NCBI GenBank assembly: GCA_024281055.1
Contig: JAMXLF010000035.1
Coordinates: forward strand, 124,001 to 188,000
Direction of reading: 5' to 3'
Origin: Geobacteraceae bacterium
Lineage (GTDB): Bacteria; Desulfobacterota; Desulfuromonadia; Geobacterales; Geobacteraceae
Length of the DNA stretch: 64,000 bases
Shown: positions 1 to 7,208 of the stretch, one piece after another
Layout: the number at the start of each line of letters is the position of its first letter
Position numbering within the stretch: the first letter of the stretch is position 1
Notes under the pieces: model-generated
Told to the model about the DNA's origin: nothing
Databases searched by the model: none
Seen by the model: the letters and a program-made list of their open reading frames with translations, nothing else
Program-made: the position numbers and the translations under genes

Positions 1-2110
1 CATCGAGCGTCCGCCCTCCCTGCTTGAACACGTGCATGAACCCTTGGCCCTGACGCATGACATGCTTGTTCAGGTCGCGGCGGGCATCGGTGATGGCGTT
101 TCCCCACTCGGATCTGGCCGCCTCGGTGTCAATTCCACCCAGCTTGGCGATGGCAACGGCGATGTCATCCTTAGATGGGTCAACCGTGCGGTTTTGCGGC
201 TTCTTTGTCCCTGTCGATGTCACAGGTTTTGTCGGCGTTGGAGTCTCTTCCGCGGGTGCAGGAGCAGAGTCGGCCGCGATGGGAGCGGCGGGAATGGTTT
301 TACCTCCCCATCCCGTTGCCGGCTGAACGACCGGCACGTCCGCAGTGGCCTGGCTCCGCCGGTAGGCAGTCAACACCCGTTGGTCGTAAGCGTTCGGGGA
401 TTCGCCCACCACTCGTTGCATCCCCTGCTGGCGTTTCGCCCAAGCCCGGGCCTCGTCAAGCACCAGTTCATTCGAGTTCTGAGTTCTGAGTTCTGACCCA
501 GACTGCGGGCCTGAAGAGTTCTGAGTTGATACTGCCGGCCCGGCCATACCGCCACCGTTCAAGCGCTCCTGTGCCGCCTGGATCTCTGTTGGCGTCATGC
601 CCGGCACTGTCTCCAGAGGCGAATAATCGGCCGGCGCCATGGCCTGTCCCTCGGGGGTGACACGCATGGTAGAGACCGGCACGGGCAGGTTGGACATCCC
701 CACCGCCCTGGTGAGTGGGCCGGACGGCGCGGGAAGGTCGGTGGCTTCTCCGGCCGCCTCGGGGTTTTGCGCCGGCTGCTCAAACGCGATTGCCTCTTTC
801 GCCGCTACCTTCTGCAAGGCGAAGTTCGCCCACTCCTCGGCATGGGCCTTGTCCACCGGGGCAAGCTGGTCATACACGAAACTGGCCGCCTCCAGTCTGG
901 TCTTCGGGTCTTGAGCCGGGTCACTCAGCAGGTCTATCATCCGGTTGCGGGTCACCGCCTGGGAAATGTTGGCGTGCACTCCAAGCGGGGCCATCAAGGC
1001 GGTCATGCCGAGGGTCGGCAGCACGGCATCTTTGGCCGCCTGCCACGGCGTGATGGTGCGGCCCGCCTCGTCCCTGGTCTCGAAGCCATAGCGTCCCTCG
1101 ACGTACGCCTCGCCGCCCCCCTGCCCCATCTCCGTCAGGGTCTCGGAGGCGGCGGTCTTGCCCAGGTCCTTAAGTCCTTCCTTTACCACCCGCCCCACGG
1201 TCTGGCGGGTGGCCAGCTCCTTCAGCACCTCCCCGGCGGTCTTCCCCGCCACCTTGCCACCGAAGCCGAGCGTCTTCACCGCCCATTTGGCCGGGCCGAG
1301 CAGGTTCCCGACTGCCTCGCCGCCGAACTCGATGGCGCCGGTCAGGTAGCTGGCTTTACGGGCGTCGGCCATGATCTGAGCCTTGTCGTCGTCGGTCAGA
1401 ACCGTGCCGGACGCCTCCAATTCCCTTATCTTCTCCTCCCCCTTGTCAAGGGTCTCCTGCGACTGGGACAGCCCGGCCGGCACTGCACCGAGAATACCGC
1501 CGATGGTCGCCGCCGCCCCGGTGGAGAGACCGAGCAGGCCGAGTCCGGTGGTAGCGGCCGCCGCAGGGAGGACCGACATCGGGATCATCTCTGCCCCTTT
1601 GGCCAGGGCGTAGGTCACCGGCCGGCCGCTCTCAGCGGTGACGGTCGGGGCGATGTTAGGCTGCTGGGCGATCTTTTCCGCATTCTCCGCCTGCCACCGG
1701 GTCTCCTCGTCTAACGCCGAGCCGGCCGGGATGAGACGGCGCGCCGCATTGTAGGCCATGCCGGAGGCGACCGGCAGGCCGCGCACCAGGCCGGTAGCGA
1801 TCTCGGCGACTGCCCCGCGCTCTTGTCCCTTCTCCGGGGCAGGAATGGCCTTGACGATCTCGGTAAAACTGTCGTCGTTCCTGACCCAGGGATGGTCCGG
1901 CAACTTGAAGGCGATCCGTTCCGCCGGCGTCTGCTCCGCCATGGTCTTGTGGGAACGGAGCATGCCGGGTTTCGCCAGGTCGGGCCGCAAGATATTTGCG
2001 TCGAGACTCGGGAGTTCCGCCCCCTTGTCCCGCTTCAGGTTCGTAGCGTCCAAGGAGGGGAGGTCGGCGGTCAATTCATCGAGGGCGATGGAGGGTACTT
2101 CGTCAGCCAT
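1..2110 (-). CDS. Large internal virion / ejection-type phage protein (3' end outside window)
   Basis: An open frame starts at ATG 2110 and runs off the left edge without a stop, giving at least 703 residues. The N-terminal third is acidic and charged. Around residues 170-330 there are Ala/Gly-rich hydrophobic stretches (for example GAEMIPMSVLPAAA and GLLGLSTGAAATIGGILGAV) of the kind seen in podovirus ejection proteins and phage polyvalent proteins. A Pro/Ala/Thr-rich linker follows near residues 480-610. It is the last visible gene of the late operon, 10 bp after the preceding gene. Its position after the tail genes and its large size argue for an internal virion protein; no enzymatic domain was recognised in the visible part. 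Confidence 0.7.
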   Translation of the reverse strand, partial: MADEVPSIALDELTADLPSLDATNLKRDKGAELPSLDANILRPDLAKPGMLRSHKTMAEQTPAERIAFKLPDHPWVRNDDSFTEIVKAIPAPEKGQERGAVAEIATGLVRGLPVASGMAYNAARRLIPAGSALDEETRWQAENAEKIAQQPNIAPTVTAESGRPVTYALAKGAEMIPMSVLPAAAATTGLGLLGLSTGAAATIGGILGAVPAGLSQSQETLDKGEEKIRELEASGTVLTDDDKAQIMADARKASYLTGAIEFGGEAVGNLLGPAKWAVKTLGFGGKVAGKTAGEVLKELATRQTVGRVVKEGLKDLGKTAASETLTEMGQGGGEAYVEGRYGFETRDEAGRTITPWQAAKDAVLPTLGMTALMAPLGVHANISQAVTRNRMIDLLSDPAQDPKTRLEAASFVYDQLAPVDKAHAEEWANFALQKVAAKEAIAFEQPAQNPEAAGEATDLPAPSGPLTRAVGMSNLPVPVSTMRVTPEGQAMAPADYSPLETVPGMTPTEIQAAQERLNGGGMAGPAVSTQNSSGPQSGSELRTQNSNELVLDEARAWAKRQQGMQRVVGESPNAYDQRVLTAYRRSQATADVPVVQPATGWGGKTIPAAPIAADSAPAPAEETPTPTKPVTSTGTKKPQNRTVDPSKDDIAVAIAKLGGIDTEAARSEWGNAITDARRDLNKHVMRQGQGFMHVFKQGGRTLD
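474..496. repeat. Short tandem repeat GTTCTGA inside the large virion gene
   Basis: Three adjacent copies of GAGTTCTGA-like units occur here, with a further copy at about 516-524. They are in frame and encode a Ser/Asn/Gln-rich linker, so the repeat is tolerated in a low-complexity part of the protein. Confidence 0.6.
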
Positions 2111-2120
2111 GGTTGCTCCT

Positions 2121-4049
2121 TTAGCGCAGCTTGCCGGTGTCCACCACGTACCTGCCGTTTTCGAGCCTGGCGGGGAGATAGCCCCCTTTGGGATGCTTCA
2201 GGTATGCCTGGCCGCTTGTGTCCTTGATCAGGGCGCCGCCGTTGTACGACTCCTTGACCTGGATGCTGTTCCCCTTCGGCTGAGGCGATGGCCCGGCGGG
2301 TGCGGGCTTGGCGGCCGGTGCCTTCGCGCCGACGGTCGGCCTGTCCCGCCCGGTGAATGCCGTGCGTGCCGACTGCCCCTCGCCCACCACCCCCTTGATG
2401 GTGCCGCGCGCCAGGTCGGCTTTCTCCATGGCCGCCGTCTGCCGGTCAAACGCCTGTCTACCCTTGAGGGCCGCCGCCACTACATCCGGCCGCTGCAAAT
2501 CCTCCTCTGTCCGGCCCTCTCCGCCGACGATCCCTGCTTTTGCCAGGGTTTCCTGAGACTTGGCGATATCATTTCCCGCTTCGTTCGCCTCCCGGTTCGC
2601 CTCGCGGATGTCCCCCACCGAGTTGTTCAGGACAAAGGTGGTGAGCAGCTTGTCCACCGACTTGGCAAAGCTGTCATCGTCCGGCTTGGTTTCGGCGAAA
2701 TAGGGTTTCCCATCCTTCACGATTCCGACGTAGTATTTTTTCGGATCGAGGCGCGCCCCGCCGAGCAAGTCCGCCGGGATCGAGCCGCCGAGCACCGGTT
2801 TGGAGAAGAGCGTATGGGGCGCCACCTCCTTTTTGTCGCCGACGATCTCCTTTGTGCGCGTGTTGTAAATGCGGCCATCCCCCATGGAAACGTACTGCGT
2901 GCCACGCAGTTTCGCCACGGCCTCCGCCGCATCCTTTAACGGTTCGCCCGCATTCAGGTACATCTGCATCGCCTGCTGGTCAAAGTCGGACTCGGTGAAA
3001 TCATCGTTCGGATCGTCCAGCCGGGCTTGCAGTTTTGCCAGCCCGTCACCCACCGCACGGGAGACGGCAGCTTTCTCCTGCCGTTCCCGTGCCGCCTTTC
3101 TCTCGTGGTAATACTCTTTCGCCCCTTCGCTTCCCATGTTCGCCAGGATGTTGCGGTCGATATTCTCCCTGGTCGCTTTACTGTCGATCAGCTGCCCCTT
3201 GCGCGCCAGCTCCAGGGCAAACTGCGGATCTTTGCCCGCCATTTTCTCCGTCTGGCTCAGGAGACTTTGAGTGTAGCCGAGCTTCAGGAGCTGCCCCTGT
3301 ATCGGCAGTTGCTTGACCGGATCGTTCTGATCGTTTGTCTGGTTCACGGTGGCCGGAACCATGATCGGTTGATCCCTGTCATTAAGGAGTTGAGCGTTGT
3401 CCGCCGTATCTTCGACGTGGAAGGTAGGTGTGTAGGAAACCGGCTTGCCATCGGACCCCGTCTGGATGATGAACCCGCCGGTTTCGTAAGGCCGGTACTG
3501 CGTCCCCGGTGCGCCCGTCACCGTCCCGTCCGTGTCGTCGTGCGGCTGGAACCGGTCTTTCGACAGCAGCGTGTCATGGGCCTCGAACAAGGGGGTCGTA
3601 TCGTAGCCGTTCAGGTTCTCTCCCCTGTTGATGGTCAGTACACTGTTCGGGCTGAACTTCAAGCCCTGGAGTTGTTTCAGGCCGCCGTAGAGAACCTCTC
3701 CCGCCTGGCGATACCGGGGGATATCTTCAATGTTGTCAGGGGTCCCGGCCGTCTCCAGAAACTGGTATTTGAGGACGGGTTTCATCTTCTGCAACTGCTC
3801 GGGCGTAGCATCGTCGACGTCCGGAAAGGACATGAACTTCTGGAGGTTCGCGTCCCTTTCCGACTCGCGCTGGCGCTGCTCATTCTGCAGCTCCAGCCCC
3901 TTCTGCTGGAGCGCCTCGGTCCTCTCCTGCGAGGCAAGCCGCTTCTCCTCCAGATCGAGCCGGCGCCGGTTATCGAACATATTGGCAACGGTCGCCATGC
4001 TGTTGACAAAAGCGGCCCCGTAATCATGCGCCTGGAAATCCATTCCCAT
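2121..4049 (-). CDS. Phage internal virion protein, coiled-coil N-terminus, 642 aa
   Basis: This long late-operon gene has no recognised enzymatic domain. Residues about 25-75 are rich in Glu, Gln, Arg and Leu and predict a coiled coil. The centre is mixed alpha/beta and the last 80 residues are Pro/Ala-rich before a compact end. It lies between a small glycine-zipper protein and the large partial protein, the place where podoviruses such as T7 and P22 keep DNA-ejection proteins. The start ATG at 4049 has a GGAGGT-type site just upstream. I infer a structural or ejection role from context only. Confidence 0.75.
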   Translation of the reverse strand: MGMDFQAHDYGAAFVNSMATVANMFDNRRRLDLEEKRLASQERTEALQQKGLELQNEQRQRESERDANLQKFMSFPDVDDATPEQLQKMKPVLKYQFLETAGTPDNIEDIPRYRQAGEVLYGGLKQLQGLKFSPNSVLTINRGENLNGYDTTPLFEAHDTLLSKDRFQPHDDTDGTVTGAPGTQYRPYETGGFIIQTGSDGKPVSYTPTFHVEDTADNAQLLNDRDQPIMVPATVNQTNDQNDPVKQLPIQGQLLKLGYTQSLLSQTEKMAGKDPQFALELARKGQLIDSKATRENIDRNILANMGSEGAKEYYHERKAARERQEKAAVSRAVGDGLAKLQARLDDPNDDFTESDFDQQAMQMYLNAGEPLKDAAEAVAKLRGTQYVSMGDGRIYNTRTKEIVGDKKEVAPHTLFSKPVLGGSIPADLLGGARLDPKKYYVGIVKDGKPYFAETKPDDDSFAKSVDKLLTTFVLNNSVGDIREANREANEAGNDIAKSQETLAKAGIVGGEGRTEEDLQRPDVVAAALKGRQAFDRQTAAMEKADLARGTIKGVVGEGQSARTAFTGRDRPTVGAKAPAAKPAPAGPSPQPKGNSIQVKESYNGGALIKDTSGQAYLKHPKGGYLPARLENGRYVVDTGKLR

Positions 4050-4090
4050 TTCAGACCTCCCATATATAGGTTCGACCGTCGAGCCGGTTA

Positions 4091-4393
4091 TTACCCGAAT
4101 TCCGACATCAGCCAGCCGGCCAGGGCGCCTACACCGGCGCCGATGATCGCCCCCGGACCTGACCAGGACATGGACGTGGCCCCGGTTGCCGCCCCGCTGC
4201 CGGCCCCCATGGCTGCGCCCGCCATCATCCCCGACGCCGCCATGCTGGCCGTGGTCGACTTCACCGTGGCATCGTGGGCCGCCTCTATCTGCTTCTTGGT
4301 GTTCTCCCGTTCGGTCTGCAGTTCCCCGGCCTCTCCGAATCCCTTCAGCCCTTCCTGGCCCAAAAACCGGTTCATCCCCATCAGTGATGCCAT
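4091..4393 (-). CDS. Small glycine-rich, membrane-active phage protein, 100 aa
   Basis: The N-terminal half is polar. The C-terminal half is almost entirely Gly, Ala, Ser and Met with GxxxG spacing and ends in GAIIGAGVGALAGWLMSEFG, a glycine-zipper-like amphipathic segment. Proteins of this shape next to ejection genes are often internal virion proteins that enter the host envelope, but a membrane-perturbing lysis role cannot be excluded. The start has an upstream GAGGG ribosome site and the gene follows its neighbour by only 18 bp. Confidence 0.65.
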   Translation of the reverse strand: MASLMGMNRFLGQEGLKGFGEAGELQTERENTKKQIEAAHDATVKSTTASMAASGMMAGAAMGAGSGAATGATSMSWSGPGAIIGAGVGALAGWLMSEFG

Positions 4394-4411
4394 CGCACCC
4401 TCCCGGGCGGC

Positions 4412-4831
4412 CTATGCCGCGTAATCCCTTTTCGCCATGCTCCCCATCCCCGCCACGATCTGCCGGTTCAAGTCGGCCTGGAACCGGTTGGCGTCGTTGT
4501 CCACCCCGGCCAGGGCCGCCGCCTTGCTGAGCGCGGCCGAACGGTCCAGGGCCGCCTGCTGCGTCGGGTCGGCCGCCATGCCGTAGTGGCTCTGCTGGCG
4601 TGCCGCCGTCCCGGTCGTGGTGGCAAAGGAGTTTGCCACGTTGGCCGCGCCCTGCTCCTTCAGCTCGCCCACCACGCCGGTATTCCCCGCATAGGTGGTC
4701 ATCTTCATCAGGTCATCGCGCACCGGCAGCGCCGTGTTGACGAAATCTTCCCACTGCGCGCGGATGAGGTTCGCCTGGGTCTCGCGCGGAAAGAGAAAAG
4801 CCAGTGTCGGATCCACATATCCCGTTGTCAT
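4412..4831 (-). CDS. Late phage protein of unknown function, 139 aa
   Basis: This soluble, mainly helical, Ala-rich protein begins MTTGYVDPTLAFLFPRE. No signal peptide or membrane segment is visible. It sits in an unbroken late-gene run 15 bp after the previous stop, with an AGGGGAGGG ribosome site before ATG 4831. It may be an internal virion or head-completion component; no family was recognised. Confidence 0.65.
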   Translation of the reverse strand: MTTGYVDPTLAFLFPRETQANLIRAQWEDFVNTALPVRDDLMKMTTYAGNTGVVGELKEQGAANVANSFATTTGTAARQQSHYGMAADPTQQAALDRSAALSKAAALAGVDNDANRFQADLNRQIVAGMGSMAKRDYAA

Positions 4832-4846
4832 GCCGCTGCCCTCCCC

Positions 4847-5383
4847 TTATCTCTTCCGCATCGAACCGTAGGCCATCCCGGCCCCGGCGCCGGCCAGGGA
4901 CGCCAGAGAGCCGACCGTGGCCGCATGCGAGGAATAATCCGCCTCGGCGTCGGCGATGTTCCGACTCACCGCGTCCCGGGCAAGCCCCGCCTGGGCGGTG
5001 TCGGCCGTGGCCTGCATCCCCATGGCGTTCTCCAGGTAGGCCGCTTCCCCTGCCGCCTTCTGGCCCACCGCCCCCTCCTGGAGGTCGTTCATCGATTTCT
5101 CCCGGATCTTGGCCGAGCGCATCACGGCCGCCGGGCTCATCCCGCCGTTGGGTCCGTTCGGCATCGAGGTCACCGGCGCCTGTTCGGCCAGGTCGGTGGC
5201 CGCCTCTCCCTGCATCCCTTTGGCCGCCAGGGTCGGGTCGCGGGAAATATCCTTCAGGTACGCCTCCTCCAGGGGCTTCCCTTCGAGGTAGGCGTTCCAC
5301 TCCTTGGTCGCCACTTCCGCCAGCGCCCCTTCCTGGGGGGTCGGCTTGTTGAAATCATCCGGCTTTGGCCCGCCGCCGCACAT
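4847..5383 (-). CDS. Late phage protein starting MCGGG, 178 aa
   Basis: The start at 5383 was chosen because GGAGGT lies six bases upstream, although the frame is open for a further 114 codons. The protein begins MCGGGPKPDD, contains an Ala/Glu/Met-rich helical centre and ends with a short Gly/Ala segment (SLASLAGAGAGMAYG). It resembles in style the small internal virion proteins encoded before large ejection proteins. The 19-bp hairpin at 5395-5413 lies immediately upstream of its ribosome site. Confidence 0.65.
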   Translation of the reverse strand: MCGGGPKPDDFNKPTPQEGALAEVATKEWNAYLEGKPLEEAYLKDISRDPTLAAKGMQGEAATDLAEQAPVTSMPNGPNGGMSPAAVMRSAKIREKSMNDLQEGAVGQKAAGEAAYLENAMGMQATADTAQAGLARDAVSRNIADAEADYSSHAATVGSLASLAGAGAGMAYGSMRKR

Positions 5384-5394
5384 AGTTACCTCCG

Positions 5395-5413
5395 TACCGT
5401 CGTCACGACGGTA
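5395..5413 (-). promoter_or_regulatory. 19-bp palindrome upstream of a late gene (copy 1 of 3)
   Basis: TACCGTCGTCACGACGGTA is a perfect 9-1-9 inverted repeat placed just before the GGAGGT ribosome site of the gene starting at 5383. Identical or near-identical copies sit in the same place before the genes starting at 14224 and 18235. There is no following T-run, so it is not a simple terminator. It could be a 5'-UTR hairpin, a processing site or a protein-binding site. Confidence 0.75.
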
Positions 5414-5417
5414 AATG

Positions 5418-5888
5418 TCAATCAGACAACGCGGACCGCCTCCGCAGGCGCCACGGGTGGGCGCTCTCGCCGGTCCGGTCATACAGCATGAGCCGCCCCT
5501 TGTGTTCGAAACACCCCGCTTTAATCCCCGGCTCCTTCTCGGGGAGCACATCCAGGAACATCCGCATGGACCCCGCCACTCCGCCACGGGAGGCGTAGTC
5601 CACGGAAAAGGCGACCGGCCCGGTGAAGATGTCGCAGGGGCGGACAAATTCCTGCGCGCACTCCAGGTCTTCCTCCCGGATCCGCCAGTAGGCGCAGAAC
5701 TGAGACACCCGACCCTCGCCGTCACGCTCGATCAGGTACAGGTCATGGTCGAGGCACTCCAGTACCCGACGGCAGTGACCGGAGTGCATCCGGGAGTAGA
5801 CGCCGCCACATTCCTGCAGGAAGGTCACCACTTCCATATAGAGCTCTCGCAACCCGTCCAGGTCTGTTTCGTGCCGTGGTCGTCGCAT
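5418..5888 (-). CDS. Phage protein, possible GNAT-like fold, 156 aa
   Basis: The start at 5888 follows an AGGAAAA ribosome site; the longer frame to 5975 would run through the promoter-like element. The sequence has the alternating pattern of a small alpha/beta enzyme (YLIERDGEGRVSQFCAYWR, then FSVDYASRGGVAGSMRMFLD), which is reminiscent of acetyltransferase-like proteins encoded near podovirus tail genes. I see no clear acetyl-CoA loop, so the assignment is weak. The gene appears to have its own promoter at 5900-5934. Confidence 0.6.
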   Translation of the reverse strand: MRRPRHETDLDGLRELYMEVVTFLQECGGVYSRMHSGHCRRVLECLDHDLYLIERDGEGRVSQFCAYWRIREEDLECAQEFVRPCDIFTGPVAFSVDYASRGGVAGSMRMFLDVLPEKEPGIKAGCFEHKGRLMLYDRTGESAHPWRLRRRSALSD

Positions 5889-5899
5889 GGGTTTTCCTT

Positions 5900-5934
5900 G
5901 TTCGTAGTTACTCCGAACTCCATAGTACAACATG
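5900..5934 (-). promoter_or_regulatory. Phage promoter/operator element (copy 2 of 2)
   Basis: GTTCGTAGTTACTCCGAAC (5900-5918) is an imperfect 19-bp palindrome with eight of nine arm positions matching. Next to it, 5922-5934 reads on the minus strand CATGTTGTACTAT, containing a -10-like TACTAT. The same palindrome and the same 13-bp string occur at 24715-24768 in front of the terminase operon. Here the palindrome lies downstream of the -10-like box; there it lies upstream. Confidence 0.6.
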
Positions 5935-6000
5935 CAGTCAAAAACAAGGGGGAAAGCGCACCGGCTCTTTTTCACCCGGTTAATTGAAAGAGTTTGCGCA

Positions 6001-6028
6001 TTGAAACTGGCGGTGATATATTTAAAAT
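6001..6028 (+). promoter_or_regulatory. Sigma70-type promoter of the lipoprotein moron
   Basis: TTGAAA (6001-6006) and TAAAAT (6023-6028) are separated by 16 bp in an AT-rich patch directly upstream of the plus-strand lipoprotein gene at 6055. Confidence 0.65.
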
Positions 6029-6054
6029 ATTTAATTCAATCACAGGAGGCATCC

Positions 6055-6660
6055 ATGAAATCGTTCGTTGCCGTGTGTATGCTGCTCGCCTTGTTGCTTG
6101 GGGGGTGCGGAGGAGGAGGAAGCGACCCCGTCGCCGTGACTGCCACAACCCCCACAACAGCCAAAACCTACTATTCTGTTATCAAGCAAGCAACCATCAC
6201 AACGCAGCTCAAGCATTTCTTATACTTCGACAGATCGACGGGCACCATCATCGGGCAGGGGTTTGCCACGGATGAAGTGCTGGCTGTTCCCCTTTCCGAT
6301 CCAACCAGGGACGTAATCATTGCCGACCCGATAGACCCCGCCGCCTACACCATTGTGGCAACATCGGATAACACCTACATGCTGAAACATCTGGACAACG
6401 GCGAGGAAACCGGGCCTTACCCTTCCGCCATTACCAGGGGCTACGCGGATTGGGCCGAGTGGATCGTTTTCGACATGCAGACCGGTGATATTTTGTGGGT
6501 CGTGGGTGCGCCTGCAATCAATATATATGGGAGCATCATCGACAATGGCGCCCGCCTCCTTCCGCCGGAAGGTCTTTACCTTGACGGCGACCCGGACAAG
6601 TACATTCTGTCGGGGCAATTCAAGATCGACACCATTACGGGCGAGATTGTCCCGAAGTAG
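6055..6660 (+). CDS. Prophage-encoded lipoprotein (moron), 201 aa
   Basis: This is the only plus-strand gene inside the late region. The start at 6055 has an AGGAGG site eight bases upstream. The N-terminus is a lipoprotein signal (MKSFVAVCMLLALLLGGC) with lipobox LGGC followed by GGGG, so the mature protein should be anchored in the envelope. The rest is a soluble, beta-rich domain of about 175 residues with no recognised family. It has its own promoter, opposite orientation and lower GC than its neighbours, all typical of a moron expressed in the lysogen. A role in surface change or superinfection exclusion is possible but not shown. Confidence 0.8.
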   Translation: MKSFVAVCMLLALLLGGCGGGGSDPVAVTATTPTTAKTYYSVIKQATITTQLKHFLYFDRSTGTIIGQGFATDEVLAVPLSDPTRDVIIADPIDPAAYTIVATSDNTYMLKHLDNGEETGPYPSAITRGYADWAEWIVFDMQTGDILWVVGAPAINIYGSIIDNGARLLPPEGLYLDGDPDKYILSGQFKIDTITGEIVPK

Positions 6661-6811
6661 CCTTTGGGTAGCGGGTTTTCACCGCAAGTACCCGCTGCCT
6701 CATATCCTCCGCCTCTTGCCCCCCTTTCCAGAGAGCGTCAAGTTGCTCTTCGATGGGGGGGTATTCTTTTCTGCGCCTCTCCCGGCAGTCGGATTCATGG
6801 TGTAACTTCAA
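6635..6811 (-). CDS. Small phage protein with YPPIEEQLDALWKG motif, 58 aa
   Basis: The frame has no suitable ATG. A TTG at 6811 preceded by GGAGGT with five-base spacing is the likely start, overlapping the end of the upstream gene. The sequence EYPPIEEQLDALWKGG followed by a short helix and a KTRYPK ending matches the pattern of small proteins found after tail-fibre genes in many tailed phages. The 3' end overlaps the plus-strand lipoprotein gene by 26 bp tail to tail. Confidence 0.6.
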   Translation of the reverse strand: MKLHHESDCRERRRKEYPPIEEQLDALWKGGQEAEDMRQRVLAVKTRYPKATSGQSRP

Positions 6812-7208
6812 GCCACACCTCCAGTGGTAGATACGGGAACGCCTCAATCCTGACGCTGTAGCGGCCGGGGTAGGCAAATGTCAACTCAACCATCCCATCA
6901 TCAATCTGCGTCCTGTTTCCCTCAATGGTGATGTAGCTGCCAGGGGGAATGCCGGTTATGACACACCCCTCGGACACGCGGAAACTCGGCCGATCGACAG
7001 TTGCGGAAATCGGTTGTTTTTCCTTCAACACGTCGACAGCGCCCCGATCAACGAAATATCCATCAGGGTCGACGGGCTCCTCAACCTCCAGGGCGAACTG
7101 TCCCTCCAACAGACTATGAGCCGGTTTCCAGCCGTCCGCCAGGACCGGCCGCGACATGACACAGAGGATCGTGCCGGCGGCGTCGTAGATCACGGTATGT
7201 TTCATCAT
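6795..7208 (-). CDS. Tail-fibre-associated phage protein, 137 aa
   Basis: The start ATG at 7208 overlaps the stop of the tail fibre gene (ATGA), with GGAG eight bases upstream, so translation is probably coupled. The protein is beta-rich with the segment GCVITGIPPGSYITIEGNRTQIDDGMVELT cut by a Pro-rich turn, the kind of Ig-like or fibre-accessory domain seen in small proteins downstream of phage fibres. No catalytic motif was recognised. Confidence 0.65.
   Translation of the reverse strand: MMKHTVIYDAAGTILCVMSRPVLADGWKPAHSLLEGQFALEVEEPVDPDGYFVDRGAVDVLKEKQPISATVDRPSFRVSEGCVITGIPPGSYITIEGNRTQIDDGMVELTFAYPGRYSVRIEAFPYLPLEVWLEVTP

Noticed and set aside
3027-4424. 465-codon open frame on the plus strand
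   Set aside because: It is antisense to the internal virion protein, without ribosome site or recognisable domain.
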